Assembly: GCA_963680875.1 (NCBI GenBank) | Contig: OY804588.1 | Location: forward strand, 59,904,369 to 59,968,368 | Source: Bathymodiolus brooksi | Taxonomy: Eukaryota; Mollusca; Bivalvia; Mytilida; Modiolidae | Direction of reading: 5' to 3' | Length of the DNA stretch: 64,000 nucleotides | Shown here: positions 1 to 15,500 of the stretch, in pieces | How positions within the stretch are numbered: the first letter of the stretch is position 1 | How the letters are laid out: the number at the start of each line of letters is the position of its first letter | Program-made: the position numbers and the translations under genes | Notes under the pieces: generated by a model | Database searches by the model: none | Told to the model about the DNA's origin: nothing | What the model saw: the letters and a program-made list of their open reading frames with translations, nothing else

Positions 1-561
1 TAAAATAAAACGGTTTACCTATGTTTTCACCCCCTGCCGGTCCCCATGGCGGCCCGAATGACCAAATACCTTAACAAATATGTGCGCAGGGGTCTCTGCT
101 TAATATATATGTTTAGTTTTTATTTCTGGAGCCCTTCGTTAGCCAGAAAAATGCGAAAAACCAATATGCGTTATTACCCGGAATATCCGTCACGGTCCTG
201 GCATCCCATTTTAGCTCCGTAATAGACAACTTCCGGTCCTCAGGGAGGCTTGACTTGCATGTATGATACCTCAAAACGTTTGTCAATGTCTCTGCTTGAT
301 AACTATTCCCCGTAGATCATTCCATAGGACCTGTGGACCAAGTCAGAAGTAAAAAACCATGGTCGGGTAAGTCAAATTGACTGCTGTACAACCATTATGG
401 CTCAATTTTTGTCCACTTCCGGTCTCCAGGATAGCTTGACATACATGTATTATACCTCAAAATGTTTGTACATGTCTCTGCTTTATAAATATATACAGTA
501 AGACTGTCTATACGCCCCTTGATTGGAGTAAATAATGTAAAACCAATGTTCGGCGGTAGGT
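1..561 (+). repeat. Representative satellite monomer, an ancient trimer of ~187-bp subunits
   Basis: Three diverged subunits can be aligned inside one monomer. Shared anchors are ccggtcc (37, 233, 419), tctctgctt (93, 289, 475) and a trailing aaaacca(a/t)..cgg block (gaaaaaccaatatgcg, gtaaaaaaccatggtcgg, tgtaaaaccaatgttcgg). Both of the first two anchors give subunit spacings of 196, 186 and 179 bp, which sum to 561. The subunits are much more diverged from each other than neighbouring monomers are. This is the expected picture when a trimer of an older ~187-bp satellite became the unit of later amplification. Subunit 3 alone has a TATAAATA box-like string (484-491) and the 10-bp palindrome ATACATGTAT (441-450). 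Confidence 0.9.
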
Positions 562-3500
562 TAAAATAAAACGGTTTACCTATGTTTTCACCCCCTGCTG
601 GTCCTCATGGCGGCCCGAATAACCAAATACCTTAACAAATATGTGCGCAGGGGTCTCTGCTTAATATATATGTTTAGTTTTTATTTCTGGAGCCCTTCGT
701 TAGCCAGAAAAATGCGAAAAACCAATATGCGTTATTACCCGGAATATCCGTCACGGTCCTGGCATCCCATTTTAGCTCCGTAATAGACAACTTCCGGTCC
801 TCAGGGAGGCTTGACCTGCATGTATGATACCTCAAAACGTTTGTCAATGTCTCTGCTTGATAACTATTTCCCGTAGATCATTCCATAGGACCTGTGGACC
901 AAGTCAGAAGTAAAAAACCATGGTCGGGTAGGTCAAATTGGCGGCTGTACAACCATTATGGCTCAATTTTTGTCCACTTCCGGTCTCCAGGATAGCTTGA
1001 CATACATGTATTATACCTCAAAATGTTTGTACATGACTCTGCTTTATAAATATATACAGTAAGACTGTCTATACGCCCCTTGATTGCAGTAAATAATGTA
1101 AAACCAATGTCCGGCGGAAGGTTAAAATAAAACGGTTTACCTATGTTTTCACCCCCTGCCGGTCCCCATGGCGGCCCGAATAACCAAATACCTTAACAAA
1201 TATGTGCGCAGGGGTCTCTGCTTAATATATATGTTTAGTTTTTATTTCTGGAGCCCTTCGTTAGCCAGAAAAATGCGAAAAACCAATATGCGTTATTACC
1301 CGGAATATCCGTCACGGTCCTGGCATCCCATTTTAGCTCCGTAATAGACAACTTCCGGTCCTCAGGGAGGCTTGACCTGCATGTATGATACCTCAAAACG
1401 TTTGTCAATGTCTCTGCTTGATAACTATTCCCCGTAGATCATTCCATAGGACCTGTGGACCAAGTCAGAAGTAAAAAACCATGGTCGGGTAGGTCAAAAT
1501 TGCCGGCTGTACAACCATTATGGCTCAATTTTCGTCCACTTCCGGTCTCCAGGATAGCTTGACATACATGTATTATACCTCAAAATGTTTGTACATGTCT
1601 CTGCTTTATAAATATATACAGTAAGACTGTCTATACGCCCCTTGATTGCAGTAAATAATGTAAAACCAATGTACGTCGGAGGGTTAAAATAAAACGGTTT
1701 ACCTATGTTTTCACCCCCTGCCGGTCCCCATGGCGGCCCGAATGACCAAATACCTTAACAAATATGTGCGCAGGGGTCTCTGCTTAATATATATGTTTAG
1801 TTTTTATTTCTGGAGCCCTTCGTTAGCCAGAAAAATGCGAAAAACCAATATGCGTTATTACCCGGAATATCCGTCACGGTCCTGGCATCCCATTTTAGCT
1901 CCGTAATAGACAACTTCCGGTCCTCAGGGAGGCTTGACCTGCATGTATGATACCTCAAAACGTTTGTCAATGTCTCTGCTTGATAACTATTCCCCGTAGA
2001 TCATTCCATAGGACCTGTGGACCAAGTCAGAAGTAAAAAACCATGGTCGGGTAGGTCAAAATTGGCGCTGTACAACCATTATGGCTCAATTTTCGTCCAC
2101 TTCCGGTCTCCAGGATAGCTTGACATACATGTATTATATCTCAAAATGTTTGTACATGTCTCTGCTTTATAAATATATACAGTAAGACTGTCTATACGCC
2201 CCTTGATTGGAGTAAATAATGTAAAACCAAAGTCCGGCGGTAGGTTAAAATAAAACGGTTTACCTATGTTTTCACCCCTTCCCGGTCCCCATGGCGGCCC
2301 GAATAACCAAATACCTTAACAAATATGTGCGCAGGGGTCTCTGCTTAATATATATGTTTAGTTTTTATCTCTGGAGCCCTTCGTTAGCCAGATAAATGCG
2401 AAAAACCAATATGCGTTATTACCCGGAATATCCGTCACGGTCCTGGCATCCCATTTTAGCTCCGTAATAGACAACTTCCGGTCCTCAGGGAGGCTTGACC
2501 TGCATGTATGATACCTCAAAACGTTTGTCAATGCCTCTGCTTGATAACTATTCCCCGTAGATCATTCCATAGGACCTGTGGACCAAGTCAGAAGTAAAAA
2601 ACCATGGTCGGGTAAGTCAAATTGGCGGCTGTACAACCATTATGGCTCAATTTTTGTCCACTTCCGGTCTCCAGGATAGCTTGACATACATGTATTATAC
2701 CTCAAAATGTTTGTACATGACTCTGCTTTATAAATATATACAGTAAGACTGTCTATACGCCCCTTGATTGCAGTAAATAATGTAAAACCAATGTCCGGCG
2801 GAAGGTTAAAATAAAACGGTTTACCTATGTTTTCACCCCCTGCCGGTCCCCATGGCGGCCCGAATAACCAAATACCTTAACAAATATGTGCGCAGGGGTC
2901 TCTGCTTAATATATATGTTTAGTTTTTATTTCTGGAGCCCTTCGTTAGCCAGAAAAATGCGAAAAACCAATATGCGTTATTACCCGGAATATCCGTCACG
3001 GTCCTGGCATCCCATTTTAGCTCCGTAATAGACAACTTCCGGTCCTCAGGGAGGCTTGACCTGCATGTATGATACCTCAAAACGTTTGTCAATGTCTCTG
3101 CTTGATAACTATTCCCCGTAGATCATTCCATAGGACCTGTGGACCAAGTCAGAAGTAAAAAACCATGGTCGGGTAGGTCAAAATTGGCGGCTGTACAACC
3201 ATTATGGCTCAATTTTCGTCCACTTCCGGTCTCCAGGATAGCTTGACATACATGTATTATACCTCAAAATGTTTGTACATGTCTCTGCTTTATAAATATA
3301 TACAGTAAGACTGTCTATACGCCCCTTGATTGCAGTAAATAATGTAAAACCAATGTACGTCGGAAGGTTAAAATAAAACGGTTTACCTATGTTTTCACCC
3401 CCTGCCGGTCCCCATGGCGGCCCGAATGACCAAATACCTTAACAAATATGTGCGCAGGGGTCTCTGCTTAATATATATGTTTAGTTTTTATTTCTGGAGC

Positions 3501-6500
3501 CCTTCGTTAGCCAGAAAAATGCGAAAAACCAATATGCGTTATTACCCGGAATATCCGTCACGGTCCTGGCATCCCATTTTAGCTCCGTAATAGACAACTT
3601 CCGGTCCTCAGGGAGGCTTGACCTGCATGTATGATACCTCAAAACGTTTGTCAATGTCTCTGCTTGATAACTATTCCCCGTAGATCATTCCATAGGACCT
3701 GTGGACCAAGTCAGAAGTAAAAAACCATGGTCGGGTAAGTCAAATTGACTGCTGTACAACCATTATGGCTCAATTTTTGTCCACTTCCGGTCTCCAGGAT
3801 AGCTTGACATACATGTATTATACCTCAAAATGTTTGTACATGTCTCTGCTTTATAAATATATACAGTAAGACTGTCTATACGCCCCTTGATTGGAGTAAA
3901 TAATGTAAAACCAATGTTCGGCGGTAGGTTAAAATAAAACGGTTTACCTATGTTTTCACCCCCTGCTGGTCCTCATGGCGGCCCGAATAACCAAATACCT
4001 TAACAAATATGTGCGCAGGGGTCTCTGCTTAATATATATGTTTAGTTTTTATTTCTGGAGCCCTTCGTTAGCCAGAAAAATGCGAAAAACCAATATGCGT
4101 TATTACCCGGAATATCCGTCACGGTCCTGGCATCCCATTTTAGCTCCGTAATAGACAACTTCCGGTCCTCAGGGAGGCTTGACCTGCATGTATGATACCT
4201 CAAAACGTTTGTCAATGTCTCTGCTTGATAACTATTCCCCGTAGATCATTCCATAGGACCTGTGGACCAAGTCAGAAGTAAAAAACCATGGTCGGGTAGG
4301 TCAAAATTGGCGGCTGTACAACCATTATGGCTCAATTTTCGTCCACTTCCGGTCTCCAGGATAGCTTGACATACATGTATTATACCTCAAAATGTTTGTA
4401 CATGTCTCTGCTTTATAAATATATACAGTAAGACTGTCTATACGCCCCTTGATTGGAGTAAATAATGTAAAACCAAAGTCCGGCGGTAGGTTAAAATAAA
4501 ACGGTTTACCTATGTTTTCACCCCCTGCCGGTCCCCATGGCGGCCCGAATAACCAAATACCTTAACAAATATGTGCGCAGGGGTCTCTGCTTAATATATA
4601 TGTTTAGTTTTTATCTCTGGAGCCCTTCGTTAGCCAGATAAATGCGAAAAACCAATATGCGTTATTACCCGGAATATCCGTCACGGTCCTGGCATCCCAT
4701 TTTAGCTCCGTAATAGACAACTTCCGGTCCTCAGGGAGGCTTGACCTGCATGTATGATACCTCAAAACGTTTGTCAATGCCTCTGCTTGATAACTATTCC
4801 CCGTAGATCATTCCATAGGACCTGTGGACCAAGTCAGAAGTAAAAAACCATGGTCGGGTAAGTCAAATTGGCGGCTGTACAACCATTATGGCTCAATTTT
4901 TGTCCACTTCCGGGCTCCAGGATAGCTTGACATACATGTATTATACCTCAAAATGTTTGTACATGACTCTGCTTTATAAATATATACAGTAAGACTGTCT
5001 ATACGCCCCTTGATTGCAGTAAATAATGTAAAACCAATGTCCGGCGGAAGGTTAAAATAAAACGGTTTACCTATGTTTTCACCCCCTGCCGGTCCCCATG
5101 GCGGCCCGAATAACCAAATACCTTAACAAATATGTGCGCAGGGGTCTCTGCTTAATATATATGTTTAGTTTTTATTTCTGGAGCCCTTCGTTAGCCAGAA
5201 AAATGCGAAAAACCAATATGCGTTATTACCCGGAATATCCGTCACGGTCCTGGCATCCCATTTTAGCTCCGTAATAGACAACTTCCGGTCCTCAGGGAGG
5301 CTTGACCTGCATGTATGATACCTCAAAACGTTTGTCAATGTCTCTGCTTGATAACTATTCCCCGTAGATCATTCCATAGGACCTGTGGACCAAGTCAGAA
5401 GTAAAAAACCATGGTCGGGTAGGTCAAAATTGGCGGCTGTACAACCATTATGGCTCAATTTTCGTCCACTTCCGGTCTCCAGGATAGCTTGACATACATG
5501 TATTATACCTCAAAATGTTTGTACATGTCTCTGCTTTATAAATATATACAGTAAGACTGTCTATACGCCCCTTGATTGCAGTAAATAATGTAAAACCAAT
5601 GTACGTCGGAAGGTTAAAATAAAACGGTTTACCTATGTTTTCACCCCCTGCCGGTCCCCATGGCGGCCCGAATGACCAAATACCTTAACAAATATGTGCG
5701 CAGGGGTCTCTGCTTAATATATATGTTTAGTTTTTATCTCTGGAGCCCTTCGTTAGCCAGAAAAATGCGAAAAACCAATATGCGTTATTACCCGGAATAT
5801 CCGTCACGGTCCTGGCATCCCATTTTAGCTCCGTAATAGACAACTTCCGGTCCTCAGGGAGGCTTGACCTGCATGTATGATACCTCAAAACGTTTGTCAA
5901 TGTCTCTGCTTGATAACTATTCCCCGTAGATCATTCCATAGGACCTGTGGACCAAGTCAGAAGTAAAAAACCATGGTCGGGTAGGTCAAAATTGTCGGCT
6001 GTACAACCATTATGGCTCAATTTTCGTCCACTTCCGGTCTCCAGGATAGCTTGACATACATGTATTATACCTCAAAATGTTTGTACATGTCTCTGCTTTA
6101 TAAATATATACAGTAAGACTGTCTATACGCCCCTTGATTGCAGTAAATAATGTAAAACCAATGTACGTCGGAAGGTTAAAATAAAACGGTTTACCTATGT
6201 TTTCACCCCCTGCCGGTCCCCATGGCGGCCCGAATAACCAAATACCTTACCAAATATGTGCGCAGGGGTCTCTGCTTAATATATATGTTTAGTTTTTATT
6301 TCTGGAGCCCTTCGTTAGCCAGAAAAATGCGAAAAACCAATATGCGTTATTACCCGGAATATCCGTCACGGTCCTGGCATCCCATTTTAGCTCCGTAATA
6401 GACAACTTCCGGTCCTCAGGGAGGCTTGACCTGCATGTATGATACCTCAAAACGTTTGTCAATGTCTCTGCTTGATAACTATTCCCCGTAGATCATTCCA

Positions 6501-9500
6501 TAGGACCTGTGGACCAAGTCAGAAGTAAAAAACCATGGTCGGGTAGGTCAAAATTGGCGGCTGTACAACCATTATGGCTCAATTTTCGTCCACTTCCGGT
6601 CTCCAGGATAGCTTGACATACATGTATTATACCTCAAAATGTTTGTACATGTCTCTGCTTTATAAATATATACAGTAAGACTGTCTATACGCCCCTTGAT
6701 TGCAGTAAATAATGTAAAACCAATGTACGTCGGAAGGTTAAAATAAAACGGTTTACCTATGTTTTCACCCCCTGCCGGTCCCCATGGCGGCCCGAATGAC
6801 CAAATACCTTAACAAATATGTGCGCAGGGGTCTCTGCTTAATATATATGTTTAGTTTTTATTTCTGGAGCCCTTCGTTAGCCAGAAAAATGCGAAAAACC
6901 AATATGCGTTATTACCCGGAATATCCGTCACGGTCCTGGCATCCCATTTTAGCTCCGTAATAGACAACTTCCGGTCCTCAGGGAGGCTTGACCTGCATGT
7001 ATGATACCTCAAAACGTTTGTCAATGTCTCTGCTTGATAACTATTCCCCGTAGATCATTCCATAGGACCTGTGGACCAAGTCAGAAGTAAAAAACCATGG
7101 TCGGGTAAGTCAAATTGACTGCTGTACAACCATTATGGCTCAATTTTTGTCCACTTCCGGTCTCCAGGATAGCTTGACATACATGTATTATACCTCAAAA
7201 TGTTTGTACATGTCTCTGCTTTATAAATATATACAGTAAGACTGTCTATACGCCCCTTGATTGGAGTAAATAATGTAAAACCAATGTTCGGCGGTAGGTT
7301 AAAATAAAACGGTTTACCTATGTTTTCACCCCCTGCTGGTCCTCATGGCGGCCCGAATAACCAAATACCTTAACAAATATGTGCGCAGGGGTCTCTGCTT
7401 AATATATATGTTTAGTTTTTATTTCTGGAGCCCTTCGTTAGCCAGAAAAATGCGAAAAACCAATATGCGTTATTACCCGGAATATCCGTCACGGTCCTGG
7501 CATCCCATTTTAGCTCCGTAATAGACAACTTCCGGTCCTCAGGGAGGCTTGACCTGCATGTATGATACCTCAAAACGTTTGTCAATGTCTCTGCTTGATA
7601 ACTATTCCCCGTAGATCATTCCATAGGACCTGTGGACCAAGTCAGAAGTAAAAAACCATGGTCGGGTATGTCAAAATTGCCGGCTGTACAACCATTATGG
7701 CTCAATTTTCGTCCACTTCCGGTCTCCAGGATAGCTTGACATACATGTATTATACCTCAAAATGTTTGTACATGTCTCTGCTTTATAAATATATACAGTA
7801 AGACTGTCTATACGCCCCTTGATTGGAGTAAATAATGTAAAACCAAAGTCCGGCGGTAGGTTAAAATAAAACGGTTTACCTATGTTTTCACCCCCTGCCG
7901 GTCCCCATGGCGGCCCGAATAACCAAATACCTTAACAAATATGTGCGCAGGGGTCTCTGCTTAATATATATGTTTAGTTTTTATCTCTGGAGCCCTTCGT
8001 TAGCCAGAAAAATGCGAAAAACCAATATGCGTTATTACCCGGAATATCCGTCACGGTCCTGGCATCCCATTTTAGCTCCGTAATAGACAACTTCCGGTCC
8101 TCAGGGAGGCTTGACCTGCATGTATGATACCTCAAAACGTTTGTCAATGTCTCTGCTTGATAACTATTCCCCGTAGATCATTCCATAGGACCTGTGGACC
8201 AAGTCAGAAGTAAAAAACCATGGTCGGGTAGGTCAAAATTGTCGGCTGTACAACCATTATGGCTCAATTTTCGTCCACTTCCGGTCTCCAGGATAGCTTG
8301 ACATACATGTATTATACCTCAAAATGTTTGTACATGTCTCTGCTTTATAAATATATACAGTAAGACTGTCTATACGCCCCTTGATTGCAGTAAATAATGT
8401 AAAACCAATGTACGTCGGAAGGTTAAAATAAAACGGTTTACCTATGTTTTCACCCCCTGCCGGTCCCCATGGCGGCCCGAATAACCAAATACCTTACCAA
8501 ATATGTGCGCAGGGGTCTCTGCTTAATATATATGTTTAGTTTTTATTTCTGGAGCCCTTCGTTAGCCAGAAAAATGCGAAAAACCAATATGCGTTATTAC
8601 CCGGAATATCCGTCACGGTCCTGGCATCCCATTTTAGCTCCGTAATAGACAACTTCCGGTCCTCAGGGAGGCTTGACCTGCATGTATGATACCTCAAAAC
8701 GTTTGTCAATGTCTCTGCTTGATAACTATTCCCCGTAGATCATTCCATAGGACCTGTGGACCAAGTCAGAAGTAAAAAACCATGGTCGGGTAGGTCAAAA
8801 TTGGCGGCTGTACAACCATTATGGCTCAATTTTCGTCCACTTCCGGTCTCCAGGATAGCTTGACATACATGTATTATACCTCAAAATGTTTGTACATGTC
8901 TCTGCTTTATAAATATATACAGTAAGACTGTCTATACGCCCCTTGATTGCAGTAAATAATGTAAAACCAATGTACGTCGGAAGGTTAAAATAAAACGGTT
9001 TACCTATGTTTTCACCCCCTGCCGGTCCCCATGGCGGCCCGAATGACCAAATACCTTAACAAATATGTGCGCAGGGGTCTCTGCTTAATATATATGTTTA
9101 GTTTTTATTTCTGGAGCCCTTCGTTAGCCAGAAAAATGCGAAAAACCAATATGCGTTATTACCCGGAATATCCGTCACGGTCCTGGCATCCCATTTTAGC
9201 TCCGTAATAGACAACTTCCGGTCCTCAGGGAGGCTTGACCTGCATGTATGATACCTCAAAACGTTTGTCAATGTCTCTGCTTGATAACTATTCCCCGTAG
9301 ATCATTCCATAGGACCTGTGGACCAAGTCAGAAGTAAAAAACCATGGTCGGGTAAGTCAAATTGACTGCTGTACAACCATTATGGCTCAATTTTTGTCCA
9401 CTTCCGGTCTCCAGGATAGCTTGACATACATGTATTATACCTCAAAATGTTTGTACATGTCTCTGCTTTATAAATATATACAGTAAGACTGTCTATACGC

Positions 9501-12500
9501 CCCTTGATTGGAGTAAATAATGTAAAACCAATGTTCGGCGGTAGGTTAAAATAAAACGGTTTACCTATGTTTTCACCCCCTGCTGGTCCTCATGGCGGCC
9601 CGAATAACCAAATACCTTAACAAATATGTGCGCAGGGGTCTCTGCTTAATATATATGTTTAGTTTTTATTTCTGGAGCCCTTCGTTAGCCAGAAAAATGC
9701 GAAAAACCAATATGCGTTATTACCCGGAATATCCGTCACGGTCCTGGCATCCCATTTTAGCTCCGTAATAGACAACTTCCGGTCCTCAGGGAGGCTTGAC
9801 CTGCATGTATGATACCTCAAAACGTTTGTCAATGTCTCTGCTTGATAACTATTCCCCGTAGATCATTCCATAGGACCTGTGGACCAAGTCAGAAGTAAAA
9901 AACCATGGTCGGGTAGGTCAAAATTGCCGGCTGTACAACCATTATGGCTCAATTTTCGTCCACTTCCGGTCTCCAGGATAGCTTGACATACATGTATTAT
10001 ACCTCAAAATGTTTGTACATGTCTCTGCTTTATAAATATATACAGTAAGACTGTCTATACGCCCCTTGATTGGAGTAAATAATGTAAAACCAAAGTCCGG
10101 CGGTAGGTTAAAATAAAACGGTTTACCTATGTTTTCACCCCCTGCCGGTCCCCATGGCGGCCCGAATAACCAAATACCTTAACAAATATGTGCGCAGGGG
10201 TCTCTGCTTAATATATATGTTTAGTTTTTATCTCTGGAGCCCTTCGTTAGCCAGAAAAATGCGAAAAACCAATATGCGTTATTACCCGGAATATCCGTCA
10301 CGGTCCTGGCATCCCATTTTAGCTCCGTAATAGACAACTTCCGGTCCTCAGGGAGGCTTGACCTGCATGTATGATACCTCAAAACGTTTGTCAATGTCTC
10401 TGCTTGATAACTATTCCCCGTAGATCATTCCATAGGACCTGTGGACCAAGTCAGAAGTAAAAAACCATGGTCGGGTAGGTCAAAATTGGCGGCTGTACAA
10501 CCATTATGGCTCAATTTTCGTCCACTTCCGGTCTCCAGGATAGCTTGACATACATGTATTATACCTCAAAATGTTTGTACATGTCTCTGCTTTATAAATA
10601 TATACAGTAAGACTGTCTATACGCCCCTTGATTGCAGTAAATAATGTAAAACCAATGTACGTCGGAAGGTTAAAATAAAACGGTTTACCTATGTTTTCAC
10701 CCCCTGCCGGTCCCCATGGCGGCCCGAATAACCAAATACCTTACCAAATATGTGCGCAGGGGTCTCTGCTTAATATATATGTTTAGTTTTTATTTCTGGA
10801 GCCCTTCGTTAGCCAGAAAAATGCGAAAAACCAATATGCGTTATTACCCGGAATATCCGTCACGGTCCTGGCATCCCATTTTAGCTCCGTAATAGACAAC
10901 TTCCGGTCCTCAGGGAGGCTTGACCTGCATGTATGATACCTCAAAACGTTTGTCAATGTCTCTGCTTGATAACTATTCCCCGTAGATCATTCCATAGGAC
11001 CTGTGGACCAAGTCAGAAGTAAAAAACCATGGTCGGGTAGGTCAAAATTGGCGGCTGTACAACCATTATGGCTCAATTTTCGTCCACTTCCGGTCTCCAG
11101 GATAGCTTGACATACATGTATTATACCTCAAAATGTTTGTACATGTCTCTGCTTTATAAATATATACAGTAAGACTGTCTATACGCCCCTTGATTGCAGT
11201 AAATAATGTAAAACCAATGTACGTCGGAAGGTTAAAATAAAACGGTTTACCTATGTTTTCACCCCCTGCCGGTCCCCATGGCGGCCCGAATGACCAAATA
11301 CCTTAACAAATATGTGCGCAGGGGTCTCTGCTTAATATATATGTTTAGTTTTTATTTCTGGAGCCCTTCGTTAGCCAGAAAAATGCGAAAAACCAATATG
11401 CGTTATTACCCGGAATATCCGTCACGGTCCTGGCATCCCATTTTAGCTCCGTAATAGACAACTTCCGGTCCTCAGGGAGGCTTGACCTGCATGTATGATA
11501 CCTCAAAACGTTTGTCAATGTCTCTGCTTGATAACTATTCCCCGTAGATCATTCCATAGGACCTGTGGACCAAGTCAGAAGTAAAAAACCATGGTCGGGT
11601 AGGTCAAAATTGGCGGCTGTACAACCATTATGGCTCAATTTTCGTCCACTTCCGGTCTCCAGGATAGCTTGACATACATGTATTATACCTCAAAATGTTT
11701 GTACATGTCTCTGCTTTATAAATATATACAGTAAGACTGTCTATACGCCCCTTGATTGCAGTAAATAATGTAAAACCAATGTACGTCGGAAGGTTAAAAT
11801 AAAACGGTTTACCTATGTTTTCACCCCCTGCCGGTCCCCATGGCGGCCCGAATGACCAAATACCTTAACAAATATGTGCGCAGGGGTCTCTGCTTAATAT
11901 ATATGTTTAGTTTTTATTTCTGGAGCCCTTCGTTAGCCAGAAAAATGCGAAAAACCAATATGCGTTATTACCCGGAATATCCGTCACGGTCCTGGCATCC
12001 CATTTTAGCTCCGTAATAGACAACTTCCGGTCCTCAGGGAGGCTTGACCTGCATGTATGATACCTCAAAACGTTTGTCAATGTCTCTGCTTGATAACTAT
12101 TCCCCGTAGATCATTCCATAGGACCTGTGGACCAAGTCAGAAGTAAAAAACCATGGTCGGGTAAGTCAAATTGACTGCTGTACAACCATTATGGCTCAAT
12201 TTTTGTCCACTTCCGGTCTCCAGGATAGCTTGACATACATGTATTATACCTCAAAATGTTTGTACATGTCTCTGCTTTATAAATATATACAGTAAGACTG
12301 TCTATACGCCCCTTGATTGGAGTAAATAATGTAAAACCAATGTTCGGCGGTAGGTTAAAATAAAACGGTTTACCTATGTTTTCACCCCCTGCTGGTCCTC
12401 ATGGCGGCCCGAATAACCAAATACCTTAACAAATATGTGCGCAGGGGTCTCTGCTTAATATATATGTTTAGTTTTTATTTCTGGAGCCCTTCGTTAGCCA

Positions 12501-15500
12501 GAAAAATGCGAAAAACCAATATGCGTTATTACCCGGAATATCCGTCACGGTCCTGGCATCCCATTTTAGCTCCGTAATAGACAACTTCCGGTCCTCAGGG
12601 AGGCTTGACCTGCATGTATGATACCTCAAAACGTTTGTCAATGTCTCTGCTTGATAACTATTCCCCGTAGATCATTCCATAGGACCTGTGGACCAAGTCA
12701 GAAGTAAAAAACCATGGTCGGGTAAGTCAAATTGACTGCTGTACAACCATTATGGCTCAATTTTTGTCCACTTCCGGTCTCCAGGATAGCTTGACATACA
12801 TGTATTATACCTCAAAATGTTTGTACATGTCTCTGCTTTATAAATATATACAGTAAGACTGTCTATACGCCCCTTGATTGGAGTAAATAATGTAAAACCA
12901 ATGTTCGGCGGTAGGTTAAAATAAAACGGTTTACCTATGTTTTCACCCCCTGCTGGTCCTCATGGCGGCCCGAATAACCAAATACCTTAACAAATATGTG
13001 CGCAGGGGTCTCTGCTTAATATATATGTTTAGTTTTTATTTCTGGAGCCCTTCGTTAGCCAGAAAAATGCGAAAAACCAATATGCGTTATTACCCGGAAT
13101 ATCCGTCACGGTCCTGGCATCCCATTTTAGCTCCGTAATAGACAACTTCCGGTCCTCAGGGAGGCTTGACCTGCATGTATGATACCTCAAAACGTTTGTC
13201 AATGTCTCTGCTTGATAACTATTCCCCGTAGATCATTCCATAGGACCTGTGGACCAAGTCAGAAGTAAAAAACCATGGTCGGGTAGGTCAAAATTGGCGG
13301 CTGTACAACCATTATGGCTCAATTTTCGTCCACTTCCGGTCTCCAGGATAGCTTGACATACATGTATTATACCTCAAAATGTTTGTACATGTCTCTGCTT
13401 TATAAATATATACAGTAAGACTGTCTATACGCCCCTTGATTGCAGTAAATAATGTAAAACCAATGTACGTCGGAAGGTTAAAATAAAACGGTTTACCTAT
13501 GTTTTCACCCCCTGCCGGTCCCCATGGCGGCCCGAATGACCAAATACCTTAACAAATATGTGCGCAGGGGTCTCTGCTTAATATATATGTTTAGTTTTTA
13601 TTTCTGGAGCCCTTCGTTAGCCAGAAAAATACGAAAAACCAATATGCGTTATTACCCGGAATATCCGTCACGGTCCTGGCATCCCATTTTAGCTCCGTAA
13701 TAGACAACTTCCGGTCCTCAGGGAGGCTTGACCTGCATGTATGATACCTCAAAACGTTTGTCAATGTCTCTGCTTGATAACTATTCCCCGTAGATCATTC
13801 CATAGGACCTGTGGACCAAGTCAGAAGTAAAAAACCATGGTCGGGTAGGTCAAAATTGGCGGCTGTACAACCATTATGGCTCAATTTTCGTCCACTTCCG
13901 GTCTCCAGGATAGCTTGACATACATGTATTATACCTCAAAATGTTTGTACATGTCTCTGCTTTATAAATATATACAGTAAGACTGTCTATACGCCCCTTG
14001 ATTGCAGTAAATAATGTAAAACCAATGTACGTCGGAAGGTTAAAATAAAACGGTTTACCTATGTTTTCACCCCCTGCCGGTCCCCATGGCGGCCCGAATG
14101 ACCAAATACCTTAACAAATATGTGCGCAGGGGTCTCTGCTTAATATATATGTTTAGTTTTTATTTCTGGAGCCCTTCGTTAGCCAGAAAAATGCGAAAAA
14201 CCAATATGCGTTATTACCCGGAATATCCGTCACGGTCCTGGCATCCCATTTTAGCTCCGTAATAGACAACTTCCGGTCCTCAGGGAGGCTTGACCTGCAT
14301 GTATGATACCTCAAAACGTTTGTCAATGTCTCTGCTTGATAACTATTCCCCGTAGATCATTCCATAGGACCTGTGGACCAAGTCAGAAGTAAAAAACCAT
14401 GGTCGGGTAAGTCAAATTGACTGCTGTACAACCATTATGGCTCAATTTTTGTCCACTTCCGGTCTCCAGGATAGCTTGACATACATGTATTATACCTCAA
14501 AATGTTTGTACATGTCTCTGCTTTATAAATATATACAGTAAGACTGTCTATACGCCCCTTGATTGGAGTAAATAATGTAAAACCAATGTTCGGCGGTAGG
14601 TTAAAATAAAACGGTTTACCTATGTTTTCACCCCCTGCTGGTCCTCATGGCGGCCCGAATAACCAAATACCTTAACAAATATGTGCGCAGGGGTCTCTGC
14701 TTAATATATATGTTTAGTTTTTATTTCTGGAGCCCTTCGTTAGCCAGAAAAATGCGAAAAACCAATATGCGTTATTACCCGGAATATCCGTCACGGTCCT
14801 GGCATCCCATTTTAGCTCCGTAATAGACAACTTCCGGTCCTCAGGGAGGCTTGACCTGCATGTATGATACCTCAAAACGTTTGTCAATGTCTCTGCTTGA
14901 TAACTATTCCCCGTAGATCATTCCATAGGACCTGTGGACCAAGTCAGAAGTAAAAAACCATGGTCGGGTAAGTCAAATTGACTGCTGTACAACCATTATG
15001 GCTCAATTTTTGTCCACTTCCGGTCTCCAGGATAGCTTGACATACATGTATTATACCTCAAAATGTTTGTACATGTCTCTGCTTTATAAATATATACAGT
15101 AAGACTGTCTATACGCCCCTTGATTGGAGTAAATAATGTAAAACCAATGTTCGGCGGTAGGTTAAAATAAAACGGTTTACCTATGTTTTCACCCCCTGCT
15201 GGTCCTCATGGCGGCCCGAATAACCAAATACCTTAACAAATATGTGCGCAGGGGTCTCTGCTTAATATATATGTTTAGTTTTTATTTCTGGAGCCCTTCG
15301 TTAGCCAGAAAAATGCGAAAAACCAATATGCGTTATTACCCGGAATATCCGTCACGGTCCTGGCATCCCATTTTAGCTCCGTAATAGACAACTTCCGGTC
15401 CTCAGGGAGGCTTGACCTGCATGTATGATACCTCAAAACGTTTGTCAATGTCTCTGCTTGATAACTATTCCCCGTAGATCATTCCATAGGACCTGTGGAC

